From contig JAQVXF010000092.1 in assembly GCA_028709355.1 (NCBI GenBank), positions 1-5,412 of the forward strand: DNA of 5,412 nucleotides, read 5' to 3'. Both the position numbers and the translations under genes were made by a program. The notes under the pieces were generated by a model, which was not told the origin of the DNA, searched no databases, and was given only the letters and a program-made list of their open reading frames with translations. Shown piece after piece: positions 5,412 through 5,412 of the stretch. The stretch's first letter is position 1. Each line of letters opens with the position of its first letter. The stretch is from Syntrophomonas sp. Its GTDB lineage: Bacteria; Bacillota; Syntrophomonadia; Syntrophomonadales; Syntrophomonadaceae.

Positions 5412-5412
5412 A

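Noticed and set aside
1..5412. Mobile elements, CRISPR repeats, tRNA or riboswitch
   Set aside because: I looked for terminal repeats, transposase or integrase motifs, regularly spaced repeats and tRNA-like stems and saw none; nearly all bases are accounted for by housekeeping biosynthetic genes.

Overview
The window is a compact biosynthetic run with every gene on the minus strand, so transcription goes from high to low coordinates. In that order it holds the 3' part of folB (dihydroneopterin aldolase), folK (HPPK), a Rossmann/DUF2520 dehydrogenase-like gene, panB, panC, panD, a 43-codon small ORF, and the first 462 codons of nadB (L-aspartate oxidase). Both end genes are cut by the window edges. 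I see no tRNA, rRNA, CRISPR array, insertion sequence or phage gene, and no gene-free stretch longer than about 130 bases. Strong Shine-Dalgarno sequences (including TAAGGAGG and GGAGGTG), a TTG start, a B. subtilis-like PanD and this gene order all suggest a Firmicute, probably an anaerobic clostridial lineage of the Peptococcaceae/Syntrophomonadaceae kind. That placement is inference from style and synteny, not from a marker gene.

Layout: folB ends at 5160. After 46 bases folK begins, best at an ATG at 5113. A 126-base gap follows, with a weak terminator-like hairpin near its end, and then the DUF2520 gene starts with TTG at 4495. From there the genes are tightly packed. DUF2520 to panB is 31 bases, panB to panC 14 bases, and panC to panD 1 base. 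The small ORF starts inside the end of panD, and its stop overlaps the nadB start as ATGA.

The genes make one metabolic story. FolB and FolK make folate, whose 5,10-methylene form is the one-carbon donor for PanB. PanB makes ketopantoate, which needs an NAD(P)H-dependent reductase to become pantoate. No PanE is present here, and the DUF2520 protein next to panB is the obvious candidate. PanD turns aspartate into beta-alanine, and PanC joins beta-alanine to pantoate. NadB, the last gene, takes the same aspartate into NAD synthesis.

The points most worth a second look are the DUF2520 gene as a ketopantoate reductase, the small ORF linked to both panD and nadB, and a nested inverted repeat in the first codons of nadB.
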